A stretch of DNA of 64,000 nucleotides from Rubrivivax sp. (GTDB taxonomy: Bacteria; Pseudomonadota; Gammaproteobacteria; Burkholderiales; Burkholderiaceae_C). A model generated the notes under the pieces. The model saw only the letters and a program-made list of their open reading frames with translations, was not told the origin of the DNA and searched no databases. This document shows positions 40,649 to 49,957 of this stretch, one piece after another (the first letter of the stretch is position 1; each line of letters opens with the position of its first letter). A program made the position numbers and the translations under genes. The stretch spans positions 62,001 through 126,000 of the forward strand of contig JALHPF010000002.1 of the NCBI GenBank assembly GCA_022842595.1. Reading direction: 5' to 3'.

Positions 40649-41925
40649 CAGCTCATCTCCAGGGGCAGGGTCAGGGTGGCGGCCACGCCGCCCTGCGGGC
40701 GACTTTTCAGGGTCAGGCAGGCGCGGTCGCCGTAGAGCTGGGCCAGGCGTTCACGGATGTTGGTCAGGCCCAGGCCGCTGCCGGTGGTGGTGTCGCTGAA
40801 GCCGACGCCATCGTCCAGCACGCTCAGCGCCAGGCGGCCGTCGGGCGTGCGTTCGGCCAGCACGTCCACCTGGGCCGGGCCCAGCTTCATTTCGACCCCA
40901 TGCTTGACGGCGTTTTCGGCCAGCGAGATCAGCATCAGCGGCGGGCAGTGGGCCTGCAGCAGATCGGCCGGGGCATGCACCTGCGCGTGCAGTCGCGGCA
41001 TGCGTGCCGCCATCAGCCCCAGGTAGGCGCGCACCAGTTCGAACTGGGCACCGACCGTGGCCTGGGCCGAGCCGTCGCTGCGCAGGCGCGGAATGGCTGC
41101 GCGCAGGTAGTCCACGAGCTGGTCGATCATCGCGCTGGCGTGGGCCGGGTTGGTGGCGATCGCGCTGCGCACGCCAGCCAGGGTGTTGAAGAGAAAGTGC
41201 GGTTCGACCTGGGCCGCCAGCACCGACAGTTTCAGTTCGGCCTCGCGCCGCTGGGCCTGGGCCTGGGCCAGCTCGCGTTCACGCGCCAGCATGGCCAGGC
41301 CATGGCGTTCGCGCCGCCAGCCCCAGAGCGCGGCGCCGCCGCCCAGCCAGAAGCTCAGCAGGGCGCTGCTGATACCGTTGGCAGCCCGTATTTCGGGGCT
41401 CAGGCCACCCCCCGGTCCATGGGCGGCGCTTGCTGCCGGGGACGATGCGGCTTCGTCGGGGGACTTGATCGTCACGCCGATCGACATCACGACCTTCTTG
41501 CGCTTGCCCTGTTCGTCGACCTGGCCGATCTGTTCCGCCAGCCACTGCTTGACGGGTTCAGCGCTGTATTCATGGAAGGCCAGCACGGCCAACACGACAC
41601 CGGCGATCACGGCCATCAGCGCCGCCCACTCGCGCGCGGCCGGCCAGCCCTGGCGCCGCACCCAGCTGCCCAGCCACGGCCCGGCCACCAGCGGCACGAA
41701 CAACTGCACGCAGACATGCAGCAGGCCGCCGACAGGCATCTGGTCGGGCGGCCAGAAGATCAGCGGCGTCACCACCAGCAGGACGCCGATCAGCGCTGCG
41801 AGCCCCAGGCTGCGGATGCGGCCGGCCGCCCAGGCCGGGCTGAAGACGGGAAAGCGCCGGTAGCGGGCGAACCAGCCATGGTCGCGGCCGGTCAGCTCGG
41901 GCGGCAGGGGCTCGTTCAGCGTCAT
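40648..41925 (-). CDS. LytS/AlgZ-type sensor histidine kinase
   Basis: A 425-residue membrane kinase. Four or so hydrophobic segments occur in the first 205 residues (GLAALIGVLLVVTPLIFW, VCVQLFVPLVAGPWLG, ALMAVIAGVVLAVLAF, ALLSFWLGGGAALWG). A loop of about 65 residues lies between the third and fourth, and a His_kinase domain contains AAQVEPHFLFNTLAGV (His 243). The ATPase part has PPLMLISLAENAVKHGV and GSGLGLTNIRERLAQLYG. It is co-transcribed with the LytTR regulator downstream by a one-base overlap. The signal may be periplasmic or in the membrane; no ligand motif is seen. Confidence 0.88.
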   Translation of the reverse strand: MTLNEPLPPELTGRDHGWFARYRRFPVFSPAWAAGRIRSLGLAALIGVLLVVTPLIFWPPDQMPVGGLLHVCVQLFVPLVAGPWLGSWVRRQGWPAAREWAALMAVIAGVVLAVLAFHEYSAEPVKQWLAEQIGQVDEQGKRKKVVMSIGVTIKSPDEAASSPAASAAHGPGGGLSPEIRAANGISSALLSFWLGGGAALWGWRRERHGLAMLARERELAQAQAQRREAELKLSVLAAQVEPHFLFNTLAGVRSAIATNPAHASAMIDQLVDYLRAAIPRLRSDGSAQATVGAQFELVRAYLGLMAARMPRLHAQVHAPADLLQAHCPPLMLISLAENAVKHGVEMKLGPAQVDVLAERTPDGRLALSVLDDGVGFSDTTTGSGLGLTNIRERLAQLYGDRACLTLKSRPQGGVAATLTLPLEMS

Positions 41926-42024
41926 GCCCGCAGGCTACACGCCGGCGCCGCGTGCGTCAGCGGCTTGCGACGAAGGCGGTAGCCGGCGGCATGAACCTGG
42001 ACGGCGGTGGGCCCGAGTCGGCCG

Positions 42025-43923
42025 TCAGGGCTTGCCGAGCAGGTGCCTGTCCAGGAACTGCACCATGCGCCGGTTGGCCTCGATCTGGTTCACCTTCTTG
42101 CTGAAGCCGTGGCCTTCGTCGGGGAACAACAGGTATTCGACGGGGATGTTGTTCTTCTTCACGGCAGCGACGATCTCGTCGCTTTCAGGCTGGATCACGC
42201 GCGGATCGTTCGCACCCTGCACCACCATCAGCGGCCGGCGGATGTTCTTGGCGTGGAACAGCGGCGAGCTGGCGATAAGCATCTCGCGGTCCTTCACCGG
42301 GTCGCCGATCTCGGTGTACAGCGCCAGACGGAACGACTCCCAGTAGGGCGGGATGCTCTCCAGCGTGCGCAGCCAGTTGCTGACGCCGAAGATGTTGACG
42401 CCGACCTTGAAGGCCTCGGGCCGGAAGGCCATGGCCGCCAGCACCATGTAGCCGCCGTAGCTGCCACCCATGATGGCGATGCGCTCGGGGTCGACATGGC
42501 CCAGGCTGGCCAGGAAGGTCTTGGCCTCGATGCAGTCCCACAGCGGTTCGCGGCCGTGCTTCTGGTCGTCGGCGGCGAAGAAGGTCTTGCCGTAGCCGGA
42601 GCTGCCCCGGTTGTTGATGGCCAGCACCGCATAGCCCTGGTTGGCCATGTACTGCATCAAGGCGCTGTAGCCGCGCGTGCTCTGGCCGCCCGGGCCACCG
42701 TGCACGAAGACAACCGCCGGAACCTTGTTCTTCGCGCTGGCGCCGAGCGGCTGGTAGTAGATCGACGGGATCACCATGTCGTCGAAGGACTTGAAGCGCA
42801 GCACCTGCGCTTCGACCAGGTCGGCCGGGTCGATGTCCTTGGCCAGGCTCTGCGTCAGCTGGCGCAGCTGCGCGGTCTTGAAGTCGTGTACGAACAGGTT
42901 GTTGGGGCTGCGGTCGCCGTTCACGTAGAAAGCCATGCGCTGGCCGCTGCGCGAAAAGTGCACGTTGCGCAGCTGGCCGGGTGGCAAGGTCGGCAGGGCA
43001 ACGGGCTTGCCGCTGGCGGCTTCGGTGATGCGCACGACCGTGCTGCCGTCTTCGTTGACGCCGGTGACGCGGTAGCGGCCGTCGCGCGAGTAGGTGGTGT
43101 AGGCGATGTCCCAGTCGGCGCGCTCGAATTCGCGGCTGCTGCCCGGGGCCAGGTCGTAGGCTTTCAGGCGCGCAAATTCGCTGCCTTCGTCGGTGAGATA
43201 CAGCAGCGCCTTGCTGTCGGGGGTGAAGGTTTCCGCCTGGTTCTGCACATTGCCGGTGTGCGGCGTCAGGTGCCGGGGCTCGGCACCCGGGGCCTGCATG
43301 TCGAGCAGATAGACGTCGGCGTCTGTCGTGGTGTTGGTCTTGCCCAGCGCCAGCCAACGGCCGTCGCGGCTGATGGCGGCCACGTTCAGGCCCTTGTCGT
43401 TGCGGTACACCAGGCGCCGCTCGTACGTTTTCGTGTCGTAGCGGTACAGGTCGAAGAACTTCGCGTCGCGCTCGTTGGTGGCGACATGGAAGGCGCTGCC
43501 ATCGGGCGTGAAGCCGTAGAACTGCGCCTTCAGCTTGCTGCCGGGCGTGAGGTCGCGCTCGCTGCCGTCGCGTTCGCGCACGAACAGGTGGTTCTGCTCG
43601 TTGCCGGCCTGGTCGCGCGTGAAAAGAACGCGGTCGTCGTCGGGGAAGTAGCCGACGGCGAAGACGCTGTCGGTGGTGGACGAGGTCAAGGCCTGGGGCG
43701 TGCCACCGCCGGCGGGCAGGGTGTAGGCGTTCCAGATGCCGCTGGCGTTGCTGCTGAAGAGCACGCGCGATTCGTCGGCCGAGAACGAGGCCCCGGTGAT
43801 CGAGGTCGTGGCCATGAACTGCTCGATCGTGTAGCGCTTGGGCGCACGCTCGCTGGCAGAGGCCGGCACGAAGTTGGCACCGGCGCAGAGCAGGGCGAGG
43901 AAGAGACGCAGCAGGTGGGGCAT
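42025..43923 (-). CDS. S9 family exported dipeptidyl/acylaminoacyl peptidase
   Basis: A 632-residue serine peptidase with a signal peptide (MPHLLRLFLALLCAGANF, cleavage near ASA). A WD40/TolB-like propeller comes first (ASFSADESRVLFSSNASGIW, DDDRVLFTRDQAGNEQNHLF). The hydrolase domain has FVHGGPGGQSTRGYSAL, Ser in IMGGSYGGYMVLAA (about 488), Asp in VQGANDPRV (about 573) and His in DEGHGFSKK (about 605). The start at 43923 is the ATG immediately before the signal peptide. It is a second S9 peptidase in the window, of the S9C/dipeptidyl-peptidase type rather than S9A. It would act on peptides in the periplasm. Confidence 0.9.
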   Translation of the reverse strand: MPHLLRLFLALLCAGANFVPASASERAPKRYTIEQFMATTSITGASFSADESRVLFSSNASGIWNAYTLPAGGGTPQALTSSTTDSVFAVGYFPDDDRVLFTRDQAGNEQNHLFVRERDGSERDLTPGSKLKAQFYGFTPDGSAFHVATNERDAKFFDLYRYDTKTYERRLVYRNDKGLNVAAISRDGRWLALGKTNTTTDADVYLLDMQAPGAEPRHLTPHTGNVQNQAETFTPDSKALLYLTDEGSEFARLKAYDLAPGSSREFERADWDIAYTTYSRDGRYRVTGVNEDGSTVVRITEAASGKPVALPTLPPGQLRNVHFSRSGQRMAFYVNGDRSPNNLFVHDFKTAQLRQLTQSLAKDIDPADLVEAQVLRFKSFDDMVIPSIYYQPLGASAKNKVPAVVFVHGGPGGQSTRGYSALMQYMANQGYAVLAINNRGSSGYGKTFFAADDQKHGREPLWDCIEAKTFLASLGHVDPERIAIMGGSYGGYMVLAAMAFRPEAFKVGVNIFGVSNWLRTLESIPPYWESFRLALYTEIGDPVKDREMLIASSPLFHAKNIRRPLMVVQGANDPRVIQPESDEIVAAVKKNNIPVEYLLFPDEGHGFSKKVNQIEANRRMVQFLDRHLLGKP

Positions 43924-43992
43924 GGCCAGAGTCCGGGGTGAAGACCCCGCGACTCTACGACCTGCCGGCGCTTTCGCTAAGCTCCGGCCCCT

Positions 43993-44205
43993 ATGCAATG
44001 GTCTCGACTCTGGCAGCCCCGACGCGGGCTCTTCTGGATGATGGTGGGCTTCAACCTGCTGTCGTCAGTTTGCACCTGGGCAATGCGCGCGCTGCCGCTC
44101 AACATGGTGGGCCTGCTGCTGATCGGCTTCGTCGCGCTGCTCAACGTCGCTTTCGGCCTGCTGGCAGCCTGGCAGCTGCTGCGCGAGGAGCCGCCGTCAC
44201 GCTGA
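43993..44205 (+). CDS. Small two-helix membrane protein of unknown function
   Basis: A 70-residue protein. Two hydrophobic helices (FWMMVGFNLLSSVCTW and LNMVGLLLIGFVALLNVAFGLLAAW) flank a short RALP turn, with a basic N-terminus (MQWSRLWQPRRG) and basic end. The ATG at 43993 lies 69 bases from the divergent S9 peptidase start. Similar anonymous small proteins are common in Burkholderiales; no function can be assigned. Confidence 0.6.
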   Translation: MQWSRLWQPRRGLFWMMVGFNLLSSVCTWAMRALPLNMVGLLLIGFVALLNVAFGLLAAWQLLREEPPSR

Positions 44206-44239
44206 CCCCGCGCGGCGCCACGTCCCAGGCACTCCTCGT

Positions 44240-44791
44240 TCAGGCCAGCCGGGCGGCGACTTCCTTGATGCGCGCGCCGAAGGCCTTGGCGGTGGCGATG
44301 TCGCCGGGCACCATCTCGTCGACGCTGGCGTCAGACGGCGTGACCGTCATCAGGCCCGAAGACGAGGCCACGTAATTGATGTCGTTGCGCGTGGCGGCCT
44401 TGCTGTTGCTGGGCATCATCCCGGTGCCGGCCCAGAGCATGCCGTGCTGCTGGCTCAGCGTGAACAGGTAGTGCAGGGTGGACAGCTTGTCGCCGTTCAT
44501 GCTGGCCGAGTTGGTGAAGCCGGCGGCGAGCTTGTTCTTCCAGGCCTGCGCGAACCAGGGCTTGCTGGAGGCGTCGGCGAATTTCTTGAACTGCCAGCTG
44601 ACGCTGCCCATGTAGGTGGGGCTGCCGAAGACGATGGCGTCGGCCGCAGCCAGCTGTTCCCAGCCGCCTTCAGGCAAATCGCCCTCGGCGTCGATGGCCA
44701 GCAGGGTGCCGCTGCTGCCTTCAGCCACGGCCTGCGCCACCTTGGCGGTGTGGCCGTAGCCGCTGTGAAAGACGATGACGATATTCTTCAT
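44240..44791 (-). CDS. Flavodoxin-fold NAD(P)H-quinone reductase-like protein
   Basis: A 183-residue flavodoxin-like protein. The FMN phosphate loop VFHSGYGHTAKVAQAVAEG is at the N-terminus, with FGSPTYMGSVSWQFKKFAD and FTNSASMNGDKLSTLHYLF as the WrbA-like flavin loops. It likely reduces quinones by two electrons using NAD(P)H in the cytoplasm. It is downstream of the pirin gene in a leftward pair with 38 bases between them, consistent with an oxidative or quinone stress operon. Confidence 0.82.
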   Translation of the reverse strand: MKNIVIVFHSGYGHTAKVAQAVAEGSSGTLLAIDAEGDLPEGGWEQLAAADAIVFGSPTYMGSVSWQFKKFADASSKPWFAQAWKNKLAAGFTNSASMNGDKLSTLHYLFTLSQQHGMLWAGTGMMPSNSKAATRNDINYVASSSGLMTVTPSDASVDEMVPGDIATAKAFGARIKEVAARLA

Positions 44792-44829
44792 GTTCGATTT
44801 TCTCGTGGGGTTCGGTTGAAATGTCTTGA

Positions 44830-45555
44830 TCAGGCGGCCAGGTCGAAGACCAGCACTTCGGCGTCTTCGCCGCCTTCCAGCACCAGCCTGGTTTCGCCGT
44901 GCAGATGCGCCGCGTCGCCGGCTTGCAGCTGGCGGTCATTCACGCGCAGGCCGCCGCGCACCAGGTGCACATAGGTGCGGCGCTTCGGATCCAACGCCAG
45001 TTCCACGCGCTCGTCGCCGCTGAACAGGCCGGCACGTATCGACGCATCGGCGTGGATCGTCACTGAACCTTCGGCGCCGTCGGGTGCGGCCACCAGGGCC
45101 AGGCGGCCACGCTTGGCCGCGGCGTCGAAGTGCTTCTGCTCGTAGCTGGGTGCGATGCCGCGTTCGTTCGGCATCAGCCAGATCTGCAGGAAATGCGTGG
45201 CCTGGTCCTGGGCGTGGTTGAACTCGCTGTGCTGCACGCCCGTGCCGGCGCTCATCCGCTGCACGTCGCCAGGGCGGATGACGCCGTCGGCCTTGCTGCG
45301 GTCGCCCGAGCCGTTGCCCATGTTGTCCTTGTGCGCCAGGGCGCCGTCGAGCACGTAGCTGACGATTTCCATGTCGCGGTGGCCATGGGTGCCGAAACCG
45401 GTGCCGGGGGCGATGCGGTCTTCGTTGATGACACGCAGGTTGCCCACGCTCATGTGCGCCGGGTCGTAGTAGTCGGCGAAGGAAAAGCTGTGGAAGCTCT
45501 TGAGCCAGCCGTGGTCGGCATAGCCGCGTTCACCGGACTTGCGCAGGGTCAGCAT
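44830..45555 (-). CDS. Pirin-like bicupin (YhhW type)
   Basis: A 241-residue bicupin. The conserved pirin opening RKSGERGYADHGWLKSFHSF is followed by metal ligands in GTHGHRDMEIVSYVLDG and AGTGVQHSEFNH. The C-terminal cupin lacks a clear metal set, as usual. YhhW-type proteins can show quercetin 2,3-dioxygenase activity, though natural roles are unclear. It is divergent from a LysR gene with a palindrome in the spacer, the standard layout for LysR-controlled pirin and flavodoxin pairs. Confidence 0.9.
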   Translation of the reverse strand: MLTLRKSGERGYADHGWLKSFHSFSFADYYDPAHMSVGNLRVINEDRIAPGTGFGTHGHRDMEIVSYVLDGALAHKDNMGNGSGDRSKADGVIRPGDVQRMSAGTGVQHSEFNHAQDQATHFLQIWLMPNERGIAPSYEQKHFDAAAKRGRLALVAAPDGAEGSVTIHADASIRAGLFSGDERVELALDPKRRTYVHLVRGGLRVNDRQLQAGDAAHLHGETRLVLEGGEDAEVLVFDLAA

Positions 45556-45645
45556 GATCGGGTCTCCTTCGTTGCGTGGCGGGACGTGAATCCCATGGCC
45601 ACCAATGTAGGCAGCGTCGCCCCCGCAGCGGTGGCGCGGCCTTGA

Positions 45646-45657
45646 TGAACCCGTTCA
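45646..45657. promoter_or_regulatory. Palindromic operator candidate between pirin and LysR genes
   Basis: A perfect inverted repeat TGAAC-CC-GTTCA lies 14 bases before the LysR start codon and about 90 bases upstream of the pirin start. LysR regulators commonly bind such dyads in divergent spacers to repress themselves and activate the neighbour. The dyad is seen; its use is inference. Confidence 0.45.
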
Positions 45658-45671
45658 AATAAGATGAAGGG

Positions 45672-46679
45672 ATGACCGACCGACGCCAAGCCCTGACCCC
45701 CGACGCCCTGGCGATGATGGACACGATTGCGCGCACCGGCAGCTTTGCCGCCGCCGCACGTGAACTCGGCAAGGTGCCATCGGCACTGACCTACAGCGTG
45801 CGGCAGCTCGAAGACGCCCTGGACGTGCTGCTTTTCGACCGCAGCTCGCGCCAGGCCCAGTTGACGGCCGCCGGCCGCGAACTGCTGTTCGAGGGCCGCC
45901 GGCTGCTGCAGGAGATGGACGCGGTGGCCAACCGCGTGCGCCGGGTGGCCAGCGGCTGGGAAACGCAGCTGTCGATCAGCGTCGAGGACATCCTGTCGAT
46001 GCCCACGGTCTTCGAACTTGTCCAGGCCTTCTGCGAGGTGCGCGACGGGCTCGGCAGCACCAGCACCAGCACCAGCAGCAGTGAAGCGGGCCCGGCCACG
46101 CGCTTGCGGCTGCGCACCGACGTGCTGGCCGGCACCTGGGAGGCACTGGTGTCGGGCCAGGCCGACCTGGCCATTGGCGTCAGTGACGAACACCCGAATC
46201 CGGGTGGCATCGAGCTTCGGCCGCTCGGCGAGGTGCCTTTCGTCTACTGCATGGCGCCACACCATGCGCTGGCGCAGGTGGAAGGCGTTCTCAACGACGC
46301 GCAACTGGTGCACCACCGCGCCGTGGCCGTGGCCGACACCGCCCAGCGCACGACGCCGATGACCGTGAATCTGCTTCCTGGGCAGGATGTGCTGACCGTG
46401 CCGAGCATGCGTGCCAAGCTCGAAGCGCTGCTGCGCAACCTGGGCTGCGGCTATGTGCCTGAACCGCTGGCGCGGCCGCACCTGGCTGCAGGCCATCTGG
46501 TCAGCAGACCCACGGCACGCGGGCCGTTCGGCGCCCGTCTGCACTACGCCTGGCGCGCCGAGCGTGGTGACCCGGGTGCGATGGGTCTGGGCCGGGCGCT
46601 GCAGTGGTGGCTGCAGCAGCTGGAAAGCCCGACCACCCGGCGGGCGCTGCTGGAACGCCACGCCGGGCCGCTGGACTGA
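45672..46679 (+). CDS. LysR-family transcriptional regulator
   Basis: A 335-residue regulator. The N-terminal winged HTH (about 10-68) reads [36 protein letters not shown], then the effector-binding domain with [19 protein letters not shown] sequence ([10 protein letters not shown]) and [20 protein letters not shown]. Between its first two sheets lies a low-complexity Ser/Thr insertion ([13 protein letters not shown]), encoded by an AGCACC hexanucleotide repeat around 46056-46080. It probably senses a small molecule or oxidant and controls the divergent pirin and flavodoxin genes. Confidence 0.9.
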   Translation: MTDRRQALTPDALAMMDTIARTGSFAAAARELGKVPSALTYSVRQLEDALDVLLFDRSSRQAQLTAAGRELLFEGRRLLQEMDAVANRVRRVASGWETQLSISVEDILSMPTVFELVQAFCEVRDGLGSTSTSTSSSEAGPATRLRLRTDVLAGTWEALVSGQADLAIGVSDEHPNPGGIELRPLGEVPFVYCMAPHHALAQVEGVLNDAQLVHHRAVAVADTAQRTTPMTVNLLPGQDVLTVPSMRAKLEALLRNLGCGYVPEPLARPHLAAGHLVSRPTARGPFGARLHYAWRAERGDPGAMGLGRALQWWLQQLESPTTRRALLERHAGPLD

Positions 46680-46699
46680 CCGCGCCGGTTCCAAGCCCT

Positions 46700-47671
46700 A
46701 TGCCTGCGCCTGTCGGGCCCGACGTCGGGCGCTGCATCGGCCCCTACACGGGACGGTTCGCGCCGTCGCCCACCGGGCCCCTGCACGCCGGTTCGCTGGT
46801 GGCGGCGCTGGCCAGCTGGCTGGACGCGCGGGCCAGGGGCGGCCGCTGGCTGGTGCGCATCGAAGACGCCGACCGGCCGCGCTGCCCGCCCGGCATGGGC
46901 GAAGTCATCCTGTCCCAGCTTGCCGCTTGCGGTCTGGTGCCGGATGAGCCGCCCTGGTGGCAGTCGCGGCGCGAAGCGGCCTACAAGCAGGCCCTGCACC
47001 AGCTGGTCGATGCCGGCCTGGCCTACCCCTGTGCCTGCACCCGGCGCGAGATCGAAGGCGCCCTGGCGGCGCTGGGGCTGGCGCCAGCGCGTGACAGCGA
47101 GCGCGTGTACCCGGGCACGTGCCGGGGCGGCTTGGCCGGTCGCCCGGCACGGGCGTGGCGGCTGCGCGTTCCGCCGGGTGTGGTCGGCTGGCACGATCGC
47201 CGTTTGGGCGCGCAGCGCCAGGACGTGGCCACCGAGGTCGGTGATTTCGTGCTGCGGCGTGCCGACGGCCTGTGGGCCTACCAGTTGGCGGTGGTGGTGG
47301 ACGACGCCGCGCAAGGCATCACGGACGTTGTGCGTGGCGAGGATCTGGCCGACAACACGGCCCGCCAGATCGTTCTGCAGCGTGCACTCGGCCTGCCCAC
47401 GCCCCGCACCCTGCACACCCCGCTGGTGCTGGGCGCCGACGGCCACAAGCTCAGCAAGCAGAACGGCGCCACAGCGCTGGACCTGCGCGACCCGGCCGCT
47501 GCCGTGCGCACCGCGTTGGCGGTACTGGGCCAGGGCCTGGCCGCTGCGCCCGACGCGAGGCTGCCGGACCTGCTGGCCCATGCCGCCGCCGAGTGGGGGC
47601 ATCGCTGGCCGCTTGCAGAGGCTGGCGACAATCCCCACATGCCCCCCATTGGCCCCAAGGAGAACCCATGA
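46700..47671 (+). CDS. gluQ: Glutamyl-Q tRNA(Asp) synthetase
   Basis: A 323-residue truncated glutamyl-tRNA-synthetase paralogue that attaches Glu to queuosine in tRNA(Asp). Motifs: [21 protein letters not shown] (HIGH region), the zinc site CACTR ... YPGTCR, and HKLSKQNGA (KMSKS region). The anticodon-binding domain of GluRS is absent as expected. The ATG at 46700 begins 20 bases after the LysR stop. The stop overlaps the ATG of the following TerB-like gene. The C-terminal [13 protein letters not shown] tail is slightly longer than usual because it spans the next gene's ribosome binding site. Confidence 0.92.
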   Translation: MPAPVGPDVGRCIGPYTGRFAPSPTGPLHAGSLVAALASWLDARARGGRWLVRIEDADRPRCPPGMGEVILSQLAACGLVPDEPPWWQSRREAAYKQALHQLVDAGLAYPCACTRREIEGALAALGLAPARDSERVYPGTCRGGLAGRPARAWRLRVPPGVVGWHDRRLGAQRQDVATEVGDFVLRRADGLWAYQLAVVVDDAAQGITDVVRGEDLADNTARQIVLQRALGLPTPRTLHTPLVLGADGHKLSKQNGATALDLRDPAAAVRTALAVLGQGLAAAPDARLPDLLAHAAAEWGHRWPLAEAGDNPHMPPIGPKENP

Positions 47672-48609
47672 CCGCTGAAGAACAACGTGCCCTGCTTGCC
47701 GTGGCCCTGCTGGCCGCCTTTGCCGACGGCAACAAGTCCGAGGCCGAGCGCGACGAGGTCAAGCGCATCGCCGCCAACCTGGGCGGTCAGTCGCAGGGCC
47801 TGAACGTCGCTGCGCTGATGCAGGACATCCTGCTCAAGCGCCTGGGCCTGCCCGAGGCCGTGGCCACGCTCAAGGCGCCTGAACAGCGCCAGCTGGCCTA
47901 CGAGCTGGCGGTGTGCGTGTGCGACGCCGATGGCGTTCAGACCCCGGCCGAGCGCCAGTTCCTGGCCGGGCTGAAGGCCGAACTCGGCGGCACGCTCGAC
48001 ACCAGCTTCGAAGCCCAGGCCGACGAGCTGGCGCGCGAGACCGATGCGGTGGTGGCTGCACCGGCCGCAATCGCCACCACGACCGTGGACCGCGCCGCGC
48101 TGGACAAGAGCATCTTCAACCGCGCCGTGCTCTGCGGCGCACTGGAGCTGCTACCGCAAAGCTGGGCCAGCATGGCCATCATCCCGCTGCAGGTGAAGCT
48201 GGTGCACGGTATCGCGCAGGCGCATGGCGTGAGCATGGACGCCGGCATGGTGAAGGAATTCATCGCCACCGCTGGCGTCGGCCTCACAGGGCAGTACCTG
48301 GAACAGTTCGGCCGCAAGCTGGTGGGCGGGTTGCTGGGCTCGGTGCTGGGCGGCCTGGGGCGCGGCGTGGGCAGCGTCGGTGCCGGCATGGCCATGAGCT
48401 TTGCGACCACCTATGCGCTGGGCCAGCTGGCCGTGAGCTACTACGGCGGTGGCCGGCAGATGAGCACGGCATTGCTGCAGCAGACCTACCAGGACCTGCT
48501 GGGCAATGCCCGCCAGATGCAGCAACAGGCGTTGCCGCAGATCCAGGCCCAGGCGCGAACGCTGGACGCCGGCAAGGTGCTGGAGATGGTGCGCAAGCCC
48601 CTGGCCTGA
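47668..48609 (+). CDS. TerB-like protein with glycine-rich hydrophobic C-terminal domain
   Basis: A 313-residue protein after a good ribosome binding site AAGGAGA. Residues 1-130 are helical and TerB-like with acidic, metal-type positions ([20 protein letters not shown] and [21 protein letters not shown]). Residues about 150-270 are a DUF697/YcjF-like region with a Gly-rich amphipathic part ([20 protein letters not shown]) that may insert in membrane. A helical, Gln-rich tail ends it. It overlaps gluQ but has no functional link to it. Role unknown; membrane stress or tellurite-type resistance is possible by family only. Confidence 0.72.
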   Translation: MTAEEQRALLAVALLAAFADGNKSEAERDEVKRIAANLGGQSQGLNVAALMQDILLKRLGLPEAVATLKAPEQRQLAYELAVCVCDADGVQTPAERQFLAGLKAELGGTLDTSFEAQADELARETDAVVAAPAAIATTTVDRAALDKSIFNRAVLCGALELLPQSWASMAIIPLQVKLVHGIAQAHGVSMDAGMVKEFIATAGVGLTGQYLEQFGRKLVGGLLGSVLGGLGRGVGSVGAGMAMSFATTYALGQLAVSYYGGGRQMSTALLQQTYQDLLGNARQMQQQALPQIQAQARTLDAGKVLEMVRKPLA

Positions 48610-48719
48610 TCGGCGGCCCGACCTGCCCGTAGGGACAGCTTGCGCGCAGGGGTGCCGGTCGCCGAGACTGGCATGATGCGCGACCCTACCCACCCATCGA
48701 GACCCAAGGAAAACGCGCG

Positions 48720-49076
48720 ATGACCACCACCCCTTCCGGCCTGAGCTATGAAGACACCATTCCCGGCACGGGCGAAACGGCCACGGCCGGCCGCCGCGTC
48801 CAGGTGCATTACACCGGCTGGCTGCACGACCCGATGACAGGCAACGGCCGCGGCAAGAAATTCGATTCCAGCAAGGACCGCGGCCAGCCGTTTGCCTTCC
48901 ACCTGGGCGGTGGCGAAGTCATCCGGGGCTGGGACGAAGGTGTCCAGGGCATGCAGGTCGGCGGCACGCGCGTGCTCACGATCCCGGCTGACCTGGGCTA
49001 TGGCGCGCGCGGCGCTGGCGGCGTCATCCCGCCCAACGCCACGTTGATCTTTGAAGTCGAGCTGCTGGCCACCTGA
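48720..49076 (+). CDS. FKBP-type peptidyl-prolyl cis-trans isomerase
   Basis: A 118-residue single-domain FKBP without a signal peptide, so cytoplasmic. All active-site positions are visible: [41 protein letters not shown] and [28 protein letters not shown]. The size equals the human FKBP12 class. It isomerises peptidyl-prolyl bonds and may help folding. An AAGGAAAA Shine-Dalgarno-like sequence precedes the start. It stands alone between the TerB-like and lipoprotein genes. Confidence 0.93.
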   Translation: MTTTPSGLSYEDTIPGTGETATAGRRVQVHYTGWLHDPMTGNGRGKKFDSSKDRGQPFAFHLGGGEVIRGWDEGVQGMQVGGTRVLTIPADLGYGARGAGGVIPPNATLIFEVELLAT

Positions 49077-49114
49077 CACGGCCGGCGTCCGCCAACCAGC
49101 GAAGGAACTGCTGC

Positions 49115-49921
49115 ATGCGCCGAGCCATCGATCGTCTCAGGGAGGTTTCGGGTCGGCCGCGCTTGCGGAGGCTGGCCAGCAGCCTGTTGGCGATGGCTCT
49201 GGCTGGCTGCGGCGGCGGCAACGAGGCCGAGCCACGTGCACGGGCGTTTGTCGCGGCGATGGCCACGGCCACCGACACTGCGCCCGCGCTGGCCGACAAC
49301 CGCGCTCAGCGACTGGCCGCCACCATCGCGCCGGTCATCTTCACGGCCGACGACTGGTTCGCCTGGGCCGAGCGTACCTACCCGGAACTGTTTCCCGCGG
49401 GCCCGCAGACGCAGACGGTGTTCTTCCTGTACCGCAACTACCAGGTGCGCTACTACCCGCAGCAGGACGTGCATCTCGGCGTGTCCGCCGACGGTCATGT
49501 GTATGCGCTGGGCGCGTTCACGCAGCAGGAGCTGGTGCAGTACGGGCAGCTGGCGAACTACGCCTGCATCACCAACCCGGCCAGTTGCCTGGGTTCCGTC
49601 GAGGACACGGTTTCGGTCTGGAACTGGGCGGGAACCGAGCAGTGCAAGCCCAACGAGTTCCCGCAACGACTGGAAGCCTTGCGCCAGCAATTGCTGGGCA
49701 AGGGCTTTGCAGCGACCGGCGGGCTGTGCGCCTGGACGATGGAATACGGAATGCCCGCCATGTGCGGCGCGCTGGACGGCCGCATGGCCGTGCTGAACGT
49801 GCCACGCTCGCAGTTTGCACAGGTGCTGGGGGAGGGCTGGCGCCCATTCCTGAACGGTGTGAACGGGGATCTGAATCACCCCGTCCTGACCCCCTGCGAC
49901 CGCTGGCCACCGGCACAGTAA
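49115..49921 (+). CDS. Lipoprotein with a Burkholderiales-type repeat-unit domain
   Basis: A 268-residue protein. A lipobox LAMALAGC gives lipidated Cys 32, followed by a Gly-rich spacer. Residues about 75-150 (ADDWFAWAERTYPELFP, FFLYRNYQVRYYP, VYALGAFTQQEL, GQLANYACIT) match a short domain often found near the C-termini of exported proteins in Burkholderiales, usually ending with a Cys. The remainder has five Cys (CLGS, EQCKPNE, GLCAWTME, AMCGAL, TPCDRW), suggesting disulphides. No enzyme is recognised. It is monocistronic between the FKBP gene and the convergent RNA helicase gene. Confidence 0.72.
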   Translation: MRRAIDRLREVSGRPRLRRLASSLLAMALAGCGGGNEAEPRARAFVAAMATATDTAPALADNRAQRLAATIAPVIFTADDWFAWAERTYPELFPAGPQTQTVFFLYRNYQVRYYPQQDVHLGVSADGHVYALGAFTQQELVQYGQLANYACITNPASCLGSVEDTVSVWNWAGTEQCKPNEFPQRLEALRQQLLGKGFAATGGLCAWTMEYGMPAMCGALDGRMAVLNVPRSQFAQVLGEGWRPFLNGVNGDLNHPVLTPCDRWPPAQ

Positions 49922-49957
49922 GCGCCAGTGGCCAGTCTCTGACGAGACTTGACGCGG

